Assembly (NCBI RefSeq): GCF_004153445.1
Contig: NZ_SDQC01000004.1
Location: 391,431 to 455,430, forward strand
Direction of reading: 5' to 3'
Source: Allopusillimonas soli
Lineage (GTDB): Bacteria; Pseudomonadota; Gammaproteobacteria; Burkholderiales; Burkholderiaceae_B
DNA: 64,000 nucleotides
Positions within the stretch are counted from its first letter, which is position 1. Every line of letters starts with the position of its first letter. The notes under the pieces were generated by a model. That model made no database searches. It was not told where the DNA came from and saw nothing but the letters and a program-made list of their open reading frames with translations. Below are positions 1 to 9,119 of the stretch, in pieces. The position numbers were made by a program, and so were the translations under genes.

Positions 1-698
1 ACCCCGGCCAGGATCTCGGCAAACTCAAGGACGAGATGCGCAGCTATATCGATCGAGGCTATACCGTGGTGAAAAAGAAAATCGGCGGCGCCTCGCTCGA
101 TGAGGACCTGCGCCGCATCGATGCCATACTGAGTGTTCTTCAGGATGGCCAGCGTCTGGCGGTTGACGCCAACGGGCGATTTGACCTGGATACCGCCATC
201 GCCTACGCCAAGGCGCTGTCGCAGTACGAGCTATTCTGGTACGAGGAGGCGGGCGATCCGCTGGACTTTGAATTGCAGGCCACGTTGCGAAACTATTACG
301 ACAAGCCCATGGCCACGGGCGAGAACCTGTTTTCGATGCAGGACGCGCGCAATCTGATCCGCTACGGCGGCATGCGTGCCGATCGGGATTGGCTGCAGTT
401 CGACTGTGCATTGAGCTATGGCCTGGTCGAGTACCTGCGCACACTGGATATGCTGCATCAACACGGATGGTCCCGCAGGCGCTGCATTCCGCATGGCGGG
501 CATCAGATGTCGCTGAATATCGCGGCGGGCCTGGGCCTGGGCGGCAACGAGTCGTATCCGGATCTGTTCCAGCCGTTTGGTGGTTTTCCGGATGGGGTAC
601 GTGTGGAGGATGGGCACATCACGATGCCTGATCTGCCGGGCATCGGGTTCGAGGGCAAGGCCGATCTCTACGCACAGATGCGCAAGCTTTCGGCCTAG
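1..698 (+). CDS. D-tartrate dehydratase-like enolase superfamily protein (3' part)
   Basis: The reading frame is open from the window edge, so the 5' end of the gene is missing; about 232 C-terminal residues remain. The barrel part of a mandelate-racemase-type enolase superfamily enzyme is visible: a Lys-rich VVKKKIGG motif (the catalytic KxK of the family), metal ligands in VDANGRF, WYEEAGDPLD and ATGEN, and the opposing catalytic His in IPHGGHQMS. The ending (YPDLFQPFGGF, then MPDLPGIGFEGK) resembles D(-)-tartrate dehydratase (TarD), which dehydrates D-tartrate to oxaloacetate. All expected catalytic groups are present. Substrate is inferred from family resemblance; another acid-sugar dehydratase is possible. 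Confidence 0.75.
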   Translation, partial: PGQDLGKLKDEMRSYIDRGYTVVKKKIGGASLDEDLRRIDAILSVLQDGQRLAVDANGRFDLDTAIAYAKALSQYELFWYEEAGDPLDFELQATLRNYYDKPMATGENLFSMQDARNLIRYGGMRADRDWLQFDCALSYGLVEYLRTLDMLHQHGWSRRRCIPHGGHQMSLNIAAGLGLGGNESYPDLFQPFGGFPDGVRVEDGHITMPDLPGIGFEGKADLYAQMRKLSA

Positions 699-888
699 TG
701 GCCGGGAGCCAAGCCTTGCGGGCCGGGCTGCCCTGGTAAAGGGCCACCGGCGAGTGCGGGTCAGGCGAGGATAATTGGCACCATCAGAATAGTCAGAAAT
801 GGCTCTCGTCAGTGGGCCAATGTACCGTTATAGTGATCGCACAGGCGTCGGCAAGACAGCCTGTCGTCATGCACTGAGGGAGCATCCC

Positions 889-1332
889 ATGGTACGTCAC
901 ATTCAGCCTGTTACCGAAGCCGATCACGACGCTTGGCTGCCTTTATGGCACGGCTATCAGGCGTTTTACAAAGTGGACATCAGCCCGCGGGCAACCGAAG
1001 CGGCCTGGGCCCGGTTTTTGGACGAGACCGAACCGATGCATGCCGCCTTGCTGCGCGAGGACGGGCGAGCCATAGGCGTGGTGCACTGGATCTATCACCG
1101 GTCCACCTGGACCGAGGGCAACTATTGCTACCTGCAGGATCTTTTCGTGGCGCCGGACAGCCGCAAGGGTGGGGCCGGCACTGCGCTCATCCGGTTTGTT
1201 TACGATCATGCGTCGCGGGAGGGCGCATCCCGCGTGTACTGGCTTACGCACAAGACCAACGAGACCGGCATTTCGCTTTACAGGAAAGTGGCCGACGAAT
1301 CCGGATTCATACAGTTTAGGCACGCGCTCTGA
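889..1332 (+). CDS. GNAT family N-acetyltransferase
   Basis: A 147-residue single-domain GNAT protein that would transfer an acetyl group from acetyl-CoA to an unknown amine. The acetyl-CoA pyrophosphate loop is visible as APDSRKGGAGTAL, following the beta strand YLQDLFV, and the C-terminal LYRKV/FIQFRHAL part fits motif B. I chose ATG 889 because a GAGGGAG ribosome-binding sequence lies about 7 bases upstream; the frame is open further upstream but without a comparable site. It precedes the aminotransferase gene by 45 bases on the same strand. Substrate unknown. Confidence 0.8.
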   Translation: MVRHIQPVTEADHDAWLPLWHGYQAFYKVDISPRATEAAWARFLDETEPMHAALLREDGRAIGVVHWIYHRSTWTEGNYCYLQDLFVAPDSRKGGAGTALIRFVYDHASREGASRVYWLTHKTNETGISLYRKVADESGFIQFRHAL

Positions 1333-1377
1333 GCCCGCCTATTTTTTCTTTTTCTATTTGAGATACAGGACACAGCC

Positions 1378-2745
1378 ATGGCCACTTTGACCGATGCGCA
1401 ACAGCGCGATGTGCAATATCAATTGCATCCCTACACCAATGCGGTCAAGCACCAGTCCATAGGGCCGCGGATTATCGAACGTGGAGAAGGCATCTATGTG
1501 TACGATGATCAGGGCAATAAATATCTGGAAGCCATGGCCGGGTTGTGGAGCGTTGCCGTGGGTTTCGGCGAGCCGCGCCTGGTGGAGGCTGCCACGCGCC
1601 AGATGCAGAAGCTGCCTTACTATCACACCTTCACGCACAAGTCGCATGGACCATCGATTGCGCTGGCGGAGAAACTTATCGGCTACACGCAGGGCCGCAT
1701 GGCTAGCGCCTTTTTCACCAATTCGGGCTCCGAGGCCAACGACACCGTCATCAAGATGGTGTGGTACTACAACAATGCCCTTGATCGCCCGGAAAAAAAG
1801 AAGATCATCGCCCGGGAGAAGGGCTACCATGGCGTGACGGTTGCATCGGGCAGTATGACTGGCCTGCCGGCCAATCATCGCGATTTCGACCTGCCGCTGC
1901 CTCGGATCAAACATACAAGCTGTCCGCATTACTACCACGGCGCCCGGCCTGGCGAGTCCGAGGAAGCATTTGCCACGCGCATGGCCGAGGACCTCGAGGC
2001 GCTGATCTTGAAAGAGGGGCCGGAGACAGTGGCCGCGTTCATTGGCGAGCCGGTTATGGGGGCGGGAGGGGTCATTGTCCCGCCACGCACATACTGGGAC
2101 AAGATTCAGGCCGTCTGCCGCAAGTACGACATGCTCGTGATTGCCGACGAGGTTATCACGGGCTTTGGCCGCCTGGGCACCTTGTTTGGTTCGGAACGCT
2201 TCAACATCGAGCCCGACATCATGGTGCTGTCCAAGCAGATTTCGTCTTCCTATCAGCCCCTGGCGGCAGTCCTCATCAATGATAAAGTCGCGTCGGTGGT
2301 ATCCAGCCACAGCGGCAAGCTCGGAACGTTCGGCCATGGATACACGGCCAGCGGCCATCCTGTTGCCACGGCTGTCGGCCTGGAGAATCTGAACATTATC
2401 GAAGAGCGTGGCCTCGTCCAGAATGCTGCCGAATCCGGCGAGGTATTGCAGCAGGCGCTTCGCGACATGGCCGGCCATCCGCTGGTAGGTGAAGTGCGCG
2501 GCGTGGGTCTGATCGCAGCGGTTGAAATGGTGGCAGACAAGGAAAGCCATCGGCCCTTCGAACCGGTCGGCACGATAGGCGCGCCGCTGTATGAGCGCGC
2601 GCACGAGCACGGCCTGATCGTGCGCGCCATCGGCGACACCATTGCCTTTTGCCCGCCGCTGATCATCACGCGCGAGGAAGTCCACGACATGGTCGGCCGC
2701 TTCGCGCGCGCGCTTGATGACGTTTATAAACAGCGCAAGGCGTAG
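1378..2745 (+). CDS. Class III (omega) aminotransferase
   Basis: A 455-residue PLP-dependent fold-type I aminotransferase of the omega-amino acid/diamine group. Visible motifs: phosphate-binding GSEAND (residues 117-122), Y150-H151 stacking on the cofactor, ADEVITGFGRLG with the pyridine-N-binding Asp257, and SKQ containing the Schiff-base Lys286. Length and order match beta-alanine, putrescine or taurine:pyruvate transaminases. It follows the acetyltransferase gene on the same strand and faces a convergent hydrolase gene 50 bases away. The amino donor cannot be decided from sequence. Confidence 0.9.
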   Translation: MATLTDAQQRDVQYQLHPYTNAVKHQSIGPRIIERGEGIYVYDDQGNKYLEAMAGLWSVAVGFGEPRLVEAATRQMQKLPYYHTFTHKSHGPSIALAEKLIGYTQGRMASAFFTNSGSEANDTVIKMVWYYNNALDRPEKKKIIAREKGYHGVTVASGSMTGLPANHRDFDLPLPRIKHTSCPHYYHGARPGESEEAFATRMAEDLEALILKEGPETVAAFIGEPVMGAGGVIVPPRTYWDKIQAVCRKYDMLVIADEVITGFGRLGTLFGSERFNIEPDIMVLSKQISSSYQPLAAVLINDKVASVVSSHSGKLGTFGHGYTASGHPVATAVGLENLNIIEERGLVQNAAESGEVLQQALRDMAGHPLVGEVRGVGLIAAVEMVADKESHRPFEPVGTIGAPLYERAHEHGLIVRAIGDTIAFCPPLIITREEVHDMVGRFARALDDVYKQRKA

Positions 2746-2795
2746 CCGGGAAAAGCGGGCCAGTGTGTGCCGCATGTCGGTGAGTGCGGGGCCTG

Positions 2796-3566
2796 CTATG
2801 GCAAGGACTGGCCCGCCTGCAGGAAAGCCAGCAGCGCTCGCTCGAATAATACCGGCTGCTCGAGATGCGCGGCATGGCCACTGAAAGGCAATATGGCAAG
2901 ATGTGAATGGGGCAGGGCGCGCTGAAGCTCCAGCGCGCTCGAGGGCGGATGGCTGCGCTCCGCCTCGCCGAGTATGATCAGGGCCGGCGTTTCGACTTGA
3001 TCCAGGCATCCCGTGTAATCTGCCTGCGCAAATGCGCGGACGGCATGCACGGCGGCTTGCCGCGTCATGCCTTGCGCTGCCCGTAGGCACGCATCGAACA
3101 GGTCTGTATTTGCCTCGGGCTGGGCAAGCCAGTGCCGAATCGTGTCGCGCGCAAGCTCGGCGGGCGCCAGGCTTTCCAGGCGGCGCAATGTTTCCTCCAG
3201 ACTCTCGAATCGTCTTGCGGCATGTACCTTCAGGCCCGCGCCATAAAGTATTGCGCCATGCAGCCGATCGGCGTGCTCAAGCAGCAGTTGCTGCACGACA
3301 AAGCCGCTCATGGAGTGGCCCAGGACAAAGAACCGCTGTATCTGCAACTGATCGGCCAGGCAGAGTGCGGCTTTGGCGAAGTCGCCTATCGATGCGAGTG
3401 GCGCCTGTATCGACGACGCTCCGAAGCCAGGCCAGTCTGGCATGATCACGTCGTAGTGATGGGAAAGCCGGCCAGCCATGTCGGCGAAGAAGGCGCCCGA
3501 GGAAGCAAATCCATGCAGCAGAAATAATGCCGGGCCGCGACCCGCGCCGATTCGCCGATGATGCAT
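2796..3566 (-). CDS. Alpha/beta fold hydrolase
   Basis: A 256-residue hydrolase. Visible are the oxyanion motif LLHGFASSG, the nucleophile elbow GHSMSG, and the catalytic His in FSGHAAHLEQP. At the position of the usual acid the sequence reads LGEAERSH, so the acid may be Glu rather than Asp. A start at 3620 is possible, but ATG 3566 places the gene 11 bases after the stop of the Bug receptor gene, with an AAGG site between them, which is the more natural operon arrangement. It is the last gene of the reverse-strand GntR/metallo-hydrolase/receptor set. The substrate is unknown; it may act on the imported ligand. Confidence 0.8.
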   Translation of the reverse strand: MHHRRIGAGRGPALFLLHGFASSGAFFADMAGRLSHHYDVIMPDWPGFGASSIQAPLASIGDFAKAALCLADQLQIQRFFVLGHSMSGFVVQQLLLEHADRLHGAILYGAGLKVHAARRFESLEETLRRLESLAPAELARDTIRHWLAQPEANTDLFDACLRAAQGMTRQAAVHAVRAFAQADYTGCLDQVETPALIILGEAERSHPPSSALELQRALPHSHLAILPFSGHAAHLEQPVLFERALLAFLQAGQSLP

Positions 3567-3577
3567 GACGGGCCTTG

Positions 3578-4558
3578 TCAATTGATTTTCACACCTGCCT
3601 TGTTGATGACGTCTTGCCAATAGGGTGCTTCCTTGGCCAGATTCTGCTGAAACTGTTCCGCCGAACTGGGGTTGACGACAAAACCAAGTCGGGTCATCTT
3701 TTTTTCCACTTCTGGGTTGGCGAGCACTTTCTGCATGGCCGCATTGAGCGTATTAATGATGTCCGGACTGGTGCCTGCAGGTGCGGCAAGGCCCCACCAA
3801 TTACTGACTACTGCCTGGCCGATTCCCAGTTCATGGGTCGTCGGCACATCGGGGAGCGCCTCGAAGCGCTTCTGTGCGGCCACCGCCAGCGGCACAATCT
3901 TGCCAGTGGAAAGATAGGATGCAGCGATGCCGTATCCGCCGATATAGACTTGAATTTCATTGGATAACAGCGCCTGGACTCCAGGCCCCGAGCCACGATA
4001 TTGCACGGCTACCATCTTGCCACCGATTGCTTCGGAAAGCATCCAGCCAGACAGCGCGGGTGTTGTGCCGGCGCCCGGCGTACCGTAGTTCAGCGTTCCC
4101 GGATGCTCATGCGCATATGCCTTGAACTCCGCAAAATTCTTTGCCGGAACCTGCGTATTCATGTAAATGAATGCCGGTACATCCACCACTTTTGTCACAG
4201 GGGCAAGATCCTTGAGCGGGTCGTAGCCCATATCCTTATACAGAAACTGATTGATGACGAAGTTGTTGGTGGCGCCCAGCAGCAAGGTATAGCCATCGGG
4301 TTCCGCACGCGCCACATACTGTGATCCAATATTTCCGCCCGCGCCGCTTTTGTATTCCAGCACGATGGTTTGCCCCAGCTCTTCGGCAAGGAATGGCTGT
4401 ATGACACGCATGACGATGTCGCTGGCTGCGCCAGGGGAATAAGGGAGCACAACGCGTATGGGCTGCTGGTCGGGATATGCGGCATAGGCTGCGCCACTTG
4501 CGCCGGCCAGCAGCACTGCCGCGAGCCATACCTTGAATGACAAAATTTTGTTCAGCAT
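3578..4558 (-). CDS. Bug-family (TTT) periplasmic solute receptor 1
   Basis: A 326-residue member of the Bordetella uptake gene (TctC-like) family, binding an organic acid in the periplasm. It has an N-terminal Lys, a hydrophobic segment and a signal-peptidase site after AAYA (about residue 27). Family signatures include VVLPYSPGAASDI (ligand loop), ARAEPDGYTLLLG and YDPLKDLAPVT. It lies 38 bases downstream of the metallo-hydrolase gene and just upstream of the hydrolase gene. No TctA/TctB genes are nearby, so it must work with membrane parts encoded elsewhere or act as a sensor protein. Ligand unknown. Confidence 0.92.
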   Translation of the reverse strand: MLNKILSFKVWLAAVLLAGASGAAYAAYPDQQPIRVVLPYSPGAASDIVMRVIQPFLAEELGQTIVLEYKSGAGGNIGSQYVARAEPDGYTLLLGATNNFVINQFLYKDMGYDPLKDLAPVTKVVDVPAFIYMNTQVPAKNFAEFKAYAHEHPGTLNYGTPGAGTTPALSGWMLSEAIGGKMVAVQYRGSGPGVQALLSNEIQVYIGGYGIAASYLSTGKIVPLAVAAQKRFEALPDVPTTHELGIGQAVVSNWWGLAAPAGTSPDIINTLNAAMQKVLANPEVEKKMTRLGFVVNPSSAEQFQQNLAKEAPYWQDVINKAGVKIN

Positions 4559-4596
4559 GCTGGCCTCCTGTGATTGCGTTGACGGACGTGAAATGG

Positions 4597-5490
4597 CTAG
4601 AGGTCGATACGCATCAGATCGTGCGCAAGTCGCAACTCGCCCGAATAATGTTGACGTATATCGGACGCTACCTCATCCAGCCTGTCCGGACCCATCAGAT
4701 CAATCGGAAGGTGGTTGCCCGCCGCTCGTTTTATGACCGGACTGGTTGAGTCGAAATGGCCGAAGTGCGTGGCCACCAGGCTCTTGACCCCTGCTCTGGA
4801 TGCGATCTGCCCGAGCTGCAGCGGGCTGGTATGGGCATAGGTGCCCACACCCGACTTGGCCCGGTGTGCCAAAAAGGATTCGGGAAAGGTGCATTCATGT
4901 ATCAGCAGGTCGGCATCCTGCGCCAGCCGTACCATTGACTCGCACGGTGCCGTGTCTCCGCTGAAGGCAATGACCTTGCCTTCGGCTTCGAAGCGGATGC
5001 CGAAACAGTCGGTGATCTCGGTCGGAATGTGGTCCACCAGATCAATATGCACTTTGACATCCTCGTCCTGGTACATCAGCCCTGGCGCAACCTCCGTCAC
5101 TTCCGGACGTATGGCCTGCATGTTCTTCTGGCGCACCGCGTAGGACGCCCGCGCCTGGATATCGAGCTTGAAGGCGCCTTTTTCAAAGGAATGATCGACA
5201 AAATCCTGCGTGCCTCTTGGCCCGAAGACGGCCAGTCTGCCTTCCCGGTTGAATACCCAACTGGACAGAACAAAAAATGGCAGGCCGCACACGTGATCGT
5301 AGTGCAGATGGCTAAGAAATACCCAGGGCACGTCGGCGGGATTGATATTGGCCCGGACCATTTGACGTGTGGAGCCTTCCCCGCAGTCAAACAAAAAATT
5401 GCGGCCGTTATCCAGTGTCACCAGTATGGACGACTGGGCCCGGTCGGGGTCCGGCAATGCTGCGCCGGTACCAAGCATCGTGATTCTCAA
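4597..5490 (-). CDS. MBL-fold metallo-hydrolase (RNase Z/arylsulfatase-like)
   Basis: A 297-residue metallo-beta-lactamase fold enzyme. The first strand is MRITMLGTGAALPDPDRAQ, followed by the dinuclear metal motif SHLHYDHVCG (HxHxDH), a later metal Asp in FSGDTAPCES, and His in THFGHFD. The overall layout is like RNase Z and AtsA-type hydrolases. In this catabolic context (GntR regulator, Bug receptor, alpha/beta hydrolase) a small-molecule ester, lactone or cyclic substrate is more likely than tRNA, but this is inference. Confidence 0.85.
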   Translation of the reverse strand: MRITMLGTGAALPDPDRAQSSILVTLDNGRNFLFDCGEGSTRQMVRANINPADVPWVFLSHLHYDHVCGLPFFVLSSWVFNREGRLAVFGPRGTQDFVDHSFEKGAFKLDIQARASYAVRQKNMQAIRPEVTEVAPGLMYQDEDVKVHIDLVDHIPTEITDCFGIRFEAEGKVIAFSGDTAPCESMVRLAQDADLLIHECTFPESFLAHRAKSGVGTYAHTSPLQLGQIASRAGVKSLVATHFGHFDSTSPVIKRAAGNHLPIDLMGPDRLDEVASDIRQHYSGELRLAHDLMRIDL

Positions 5491-5662
5491 GACAGTCTCC
5501 CGATAAAGCGCTTTTATAAATCATAAAGTCCGTTTTTTAGTACTTTAAAGAAACTGCTTGAAATGTCAACGAAATGGGGAAGGAAAATTGTGTCTTGCCC
5601 GGGTGGCTCAGGGTATGTACTGATAATGCGAGGCGCCCGGCATCACTATTTGCACGGCCTGA

Positions 5663-6412
5663 TCACTCGTCAAAAGGGTGGAAGTGTGTCTCGATATACA
5701 GATACTTGGCCGGATAGAGCACTCTGGCCGCATAGACGGTTTCTCCGCGTGCGTTCTTGGCAACCCGCAGCGCCTGGGCGACCGGAACACCGATCTCGAC
5801 ATCCAGGTGGCGAGCTGCCGTGGCGTCCGCGCCGCGTATGGTCAGCACTTGCGTGGCAGTGCGCAGTTCGCTGCGGAAATGGCGGGCCAGAACAGGCAGC
5901 ACGGGCTCTGTTTCAAAGCGTTCCAGCTGGCGTTCGGCCAGTCGGCTGGCCACATACACGGTGTTCAAGCTGTACGGCAGTGAGTCTGTCCAATTCACGC
6001 GCATGGACCACCAGTAGCTGGACGCCACGTGCGCGTCTGCCAGCTCCGGCGGCAAGGAGCCGAGACCGGTTTCCAGCACATCGAAGCGCACCCGTAAGTG
6101 CTCGATATGCTTGACCAAACTCTTCCAGTCTGTCGGCAGCATAAGCCAGTGCTCCTTGGCCGCATCGCCTATGACGTAAGTGCCTTTGCCGCGTGTGCGC
6201 TCTATAAGGCCTTCGGCTTCGAGCTCATCCAGCGCCGCGCGCAAAGTGGCGCGCGAAACACCGTACTCCCGCATCAACTCGGGCAGCGTGGGAATACGCG
6301 CACCCACGGGCCATTCGCCGCGTTCCAGGCGCGAACGCAGTACGTACTTGATCTTGAGCGACAGCGGCAGGCGCGATTGCCTGCGCAGCGCGGCGTTCAG
6401 GTTTTGGGTCAT
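5663..6412 (-). CDS. GntR/HutC-family transcriptional regulator
   Basis: A 249-residue regulator. The N-terminal winged helix (residues about 18-80) includes PTLPELMREYGVSRATLRAA and the wing RTRGKGTYV. The C-terminal half is a UTRA effector-binding domain ending RVLYPAKYLYIETHFHP. It lies on the same strand as, and 172 bases upstream of, the metallo-hydrolase/receptor/hydrolase set and probably controls it in response to the imported ligand. The 172-base gap has room for a separate promoter. Confidence 0.88.
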   Translation of the reverse strand: MTQNLNAALRRQSRLPLSLKIKYVLRSRLERGEWPVGARIPTLPELMREYGVSRATLRAALDELEAEGLIERTRGKGTYVIGDAAKEHWLMLPTDWKSLVKHIEHLRVRFDVLETGLGSLPPELADAHVASSYWWSMRVNWTDSLPYSLNTVYVASRLAERQLERFETEPVLPVLARHFRSELRTATQVLTIRGADATAARHLDVEIGVPVAQALRVAKNARGETVYAARVLYPAKYLYIETHFHPFDE

Positions 6413-6474
6413 GCTTGTATGCTTTTGCTCGGACTGATCATCTTACCCCGACATCCGCCGGTGCATTAAACGGC

Positions 6475-6496
6475 AGCGAACCGCGCGCGGTTCGCT
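6475..6496. repeat. Perfect GC-rich 22-bp palindrome between gntR and nudC
   Basis: Arms AGCGAACCGCG and CGCGGTTCGCT are exact reverse complements with no spacer. The site sits in the divergent gap between the GntR gene and nudC. There is no T-run on either side, so it is not a standard terminator; it may be an operator or a hairpin. Confidence 0.5.
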
Positions 6497-6608
6497 AACG
6501 GACGGCAGCCAATACTAGAATATCGTCAGGCCATGGCGGCAAACAGCGGCGCGAGCCGGAAGAACGGGTGCCGGGTCTTTCCTTCAAGAATACAAACAAG
6601 GACGTATC

Positions 6609-7376
6609 GTGAACTTCATATTTCGCGGCGATGAAATGCTGGTGCGGGACGCAAGCGCCATGCTGCCCGACGACGCCGTCTGTGACCTGCTGGGTCTGCA
6701 GGCCAAAAGCTTGCACCCCGTATGGCTGGGCCGGGATCCCGACTGCCGAACCTGCCATGTCGCACGGGATGTCGAGCCGCCGCCAGGGCACGCATTCAGA
6801 AAGCTGCGCGCATTGCTGTCGGAGTTGGGCGACACCGCTGCCCTTGCCGGCAGGGCATTCCAGGTTGCAGAGTGGGTGCGCACCCATCGCTATTGCGGCG
6901 TATGCGCCACGCCCATGATCGAATCGGATGCGGAGTTATGCTTTCGATGCCCGTCGTGCCGCTTTGTCGCGTATCCGCGTATATCCCCGGCGATGATGGT
7001 GTTGATCAAACGCGGCGACAATATCCTGCTTGCCCAGCATGCCACCTATGCCACGGCGCGCTATACCGCACTGGCTGGCTTTGTCGAGGCGGGGGAAAGT
7101 ATCGAGCAAGCCATTCATCGTGAGGTGCATGAGGAAGTTGGTCTCAAAGTCGGGGATCTGCGCTATTTTGGCAGCCAGTCCTGGCCTTTTCCGCATTCGC
7201 TGATGATCGCCTTTACAGCCGAGTATGAAAGCGGCGACGTGCGCATACAGGAGGATGAAATCGCCGATGCGCGCTGGTTTGGCCCCGGAGATGACTTGCC
7301 GCCGATTCCCATGGTTGAATCCATTGCCGGGCGGCTCGTACGCGCGAATCTACCCGGCAGTTCAGAGGGACGTTGA
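6609..7376 (+). CDS. nudC: NADH pyrophosphatase NudC
   Basis: A 255-residue Nudix enzyme that cleaves NAD(H) to NMN(H) and AMP, and in the known family also removes NAD caps from RNA. Visible are the zinc ribbon CGVC ... CFRCPSC, the Nudix box starting GFVEAGES and ending REVHEEVGL, and the NudC-specific downstream motif SQSWPFPHS (normally SQPWPFPxS; one Pro is Ser here). The start is GTG 6609, with AAGGA 7-8 bases upstream. The long N-terminal domain before the ribbon is normal for NudC. Confidence 0.93.
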   Translation: MNFIFRGDEMLVRDASAMLPDDAVCDLLGLQAKSLHPVWLGRDPDCRTCHVARDVEPPPGHAFRKLRALLSELGDTAALAGRAFQVAEWVRTHRYCGVCATPMIESDAELCFRCPSCRFVAYPRISPAMMVLIKRGDNILLAQHATYATARYTALAGFVEAGESIEQAIHREVHEEVGLKVGDLRYFGSQSWPFPHSLMIAFTAEYESGDVRIQEDEIADARWFGPGDDLPPIPMVESIAGRLVRANLPGSSEGR

Positions 7377-7463
7377 GAATACCGTCCTTGCGCGGCCTGC
7401 AATGCGTGCACTGCCGGCCGCGTTGCCGTCTCGGGGTGACTGTTCGTGGCGTTGCCGGCTGCT

Positions 7464-8996
7464 TCATTCTTTGTGGCTGCACCCGCTGGCTCGCATGGCT
7501 GCCAACGGCGGTGCAATATCCTCCAGGGGGCGGCGCTCCGCATCGACCGCATAGAACAAGGCAGCAACCCCGGCGGCTATCACCAGCAGGGCGGCAAACA
7601 GATATCCGGCTGCAACCGCCTCTGCGTTGCCGTGCTGAATCAAGACGCCGAATAGCGCTGGGCCGGCAAATCCACCCGCGCCTGTGCCAACGGCATAGAA
7701 AAGGGAGATCGCCACCGCGCGCATTTCAAGGGGGAACACCTCGCTTACCGTGAGGTAGGCCGAACTGGCGGCCGCCGACGCCAGAAAGAAGACTGCCGAC
7801 CAGCACAGCGCCAGTCCGCGCGCGGTCAGCCATCCGTGCAGAAATGCCCAGCCGGTGAAGGCCAGGCCCAGCCCCGCCAGCACATAAGTGGCGGCTATCA
7901 TCTTGCGTCGGCCCACGCGGTCAAAAAGCGGGCCCAGCATCAAGGGTCCCAGCACATTTCCCAGGGCGAACGGGAATATATACAAACCAACACGCGTATC
8001 CGGCACATTATAAAAACGGGTGAGCACCATCGCATAGGTGAAGAATATGGCGTTGTAGAAGAATGCCTGCGACACCATCATCGCCAGCGCAACCAGGCTG
8101 CGGCGCCGGTATACCCGGAGCAGTATCCACATCACTTCGCGCAGCGCAGGCGCCTCGCTGTGGCCCGTTTTCCCGCGCTGCGCCGCAACCGTGGGAACAG
8201 GGCGCGAATGCGGCGGCCCGGCAGGATGGTCCGCGCCGGGCGGATGGGCGGCTGTGCGTCGTGCCGCCCCCTCGATGTCTGCCACGATGCGCAATGCCTC
8301 GTCCTCCCTGCCGTGCGTCGCCAGCCAGCGCGGACTTTCAGGTACATGGCGGCGAACCAGCACCATGGCCAGCGCCAGCACCGCGCCGGCAATGAATCCA
8401 AGGCGCCAGCTCCAGGCAATCGCAAGCCAGTTCTCATTCAGCAGCAGCAGGCTCAGACCCGCACCCAGCGCGGCGCCTATCCAGAAGCTGCCGTTGATGG
8501 CGAGGCTGACCCGCCCTCGCACGCGCGCGGGCACCAATTCGTCGATGGCGGAATTGATCGCGGCATACTCGCCGCCTATGCCCAGCCCAGTGACGAATCG
8601 GCACAAAATGAAAGACCAGGCATCGAAGGACAATCCGGTGGCCAGGGTGGCGGCCATATATAAGGTCAGCGTCGCCAGAAACAGGCGTTTGCGTCCGAGC
8701 GTGTCGGCCATCCGGCCGAATATCAGGGCGCCAAGCACCGCACCGCCGACATACAGGGAGCCTGCCCACCCCACCTCGGATGCCGACAGCGCCAGTGTTT
8801 CGGGGCGCTCCAGCACGCTTCCGAAGGAGCCCACCAGCGTGACCTCCAGGCCGTCGAGCATCCAGGCAACGCCCAGCGCCAGTACGACGCGAGTATGCCA
8901 GCGAGACCATGTCAAATCATCGAGACGCGAAGCGATATTCTGAAGCGGACCCTGTCGGCCTTGATGCATGGAAGTCATGAAGTCTGGTTTCCCCAT
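7464..8996 (-). CDS. MFS metabolite:H+ symporter
   Basis: A 510-residue major facilitator of the sugar-porter/metabolite symporter type with twelve predicted membrane helices. Signatures: GRMADTLGRKR in the loop between helices 2 and 3, the RxxxGxGxGGEYAA motif (RFVTGLGIGGEY) in helix 4, PESPRWL after helix 6, and DRVGRRKM in the second half. The central loop (about residues 230-270) is long and rich in Pro, Ala and His. Possible starts are 8996 or 8978; neither has a strong ribosome-binding site. Substrate unknown; aromatic or other organic acids are typical for the group. Confidence 0.88.
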   Translation of the reverse strand: MGKPDFMTSMHQGRQGPLQNIASRLDDLTWSRWHTRVVLALGVAWMLDGLEVTLVGSFGSVLERPETLALSASEVGWAGSLYVGGAVLGALIFGRMADTLGRKRLFLATLTLYMAATLATGLSFDAWSFILCRFVTGLGIGGEYAAINSAIDELVPARVRGRVSLAINGSFWIGAALGAGLSLLLLNENWLAIAWSWRLGFIAGAVLALAMVLVRRHVPESPRWLATHGREDEALRIVADIEGAARRTAAHPPGADHPAGPPHSRPVPTVAAQRGKTGHSEAPALREVMWILLRVYRRRSLVALAMMVSQAFFYNAIFFTYAMVLTRFYNVPDTRVGLYIFPFALGNVLGPLMLGPLFDRVGRRKMIAATYVLAGLGLAFTGWAFLHGWLTARGLALCWSAVFFLASAAASSAYLTVSEVFPLEMRAVAISLFYAVGTGAGGFAGPALFGVLIQHGNAEAVAAGYLFAALLVIAAGVAALFYAVDAERRPLEDIAPPLAAMRASGCSHKE

Positions 8997-9119
8997 GGAA
9001 CGATGCCACAGCTGCTGGAAAATATAGAATCAGAACGGTGTCATGAACAGATACCATACACTCCTTCATCTGGAGTGTTGAAGGGCGGTTTGCCCGTTGG
9101 CGGCTACAAGGAGTAGAGC

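Noticed and set aside
1354..3090. Very long reverse-strand reading frame of 578 codons
   Set aside because: It lies antisense to the class III aminotransferase, whose motifs are complete; the antisense translation has no family resemblance and reflects high GC codon bias.
7836..8663. Forward reading frame of 275 codons
   Set aside because: Antisense shadow of the MFS transporter gene, no ribosome-binding site or motif.
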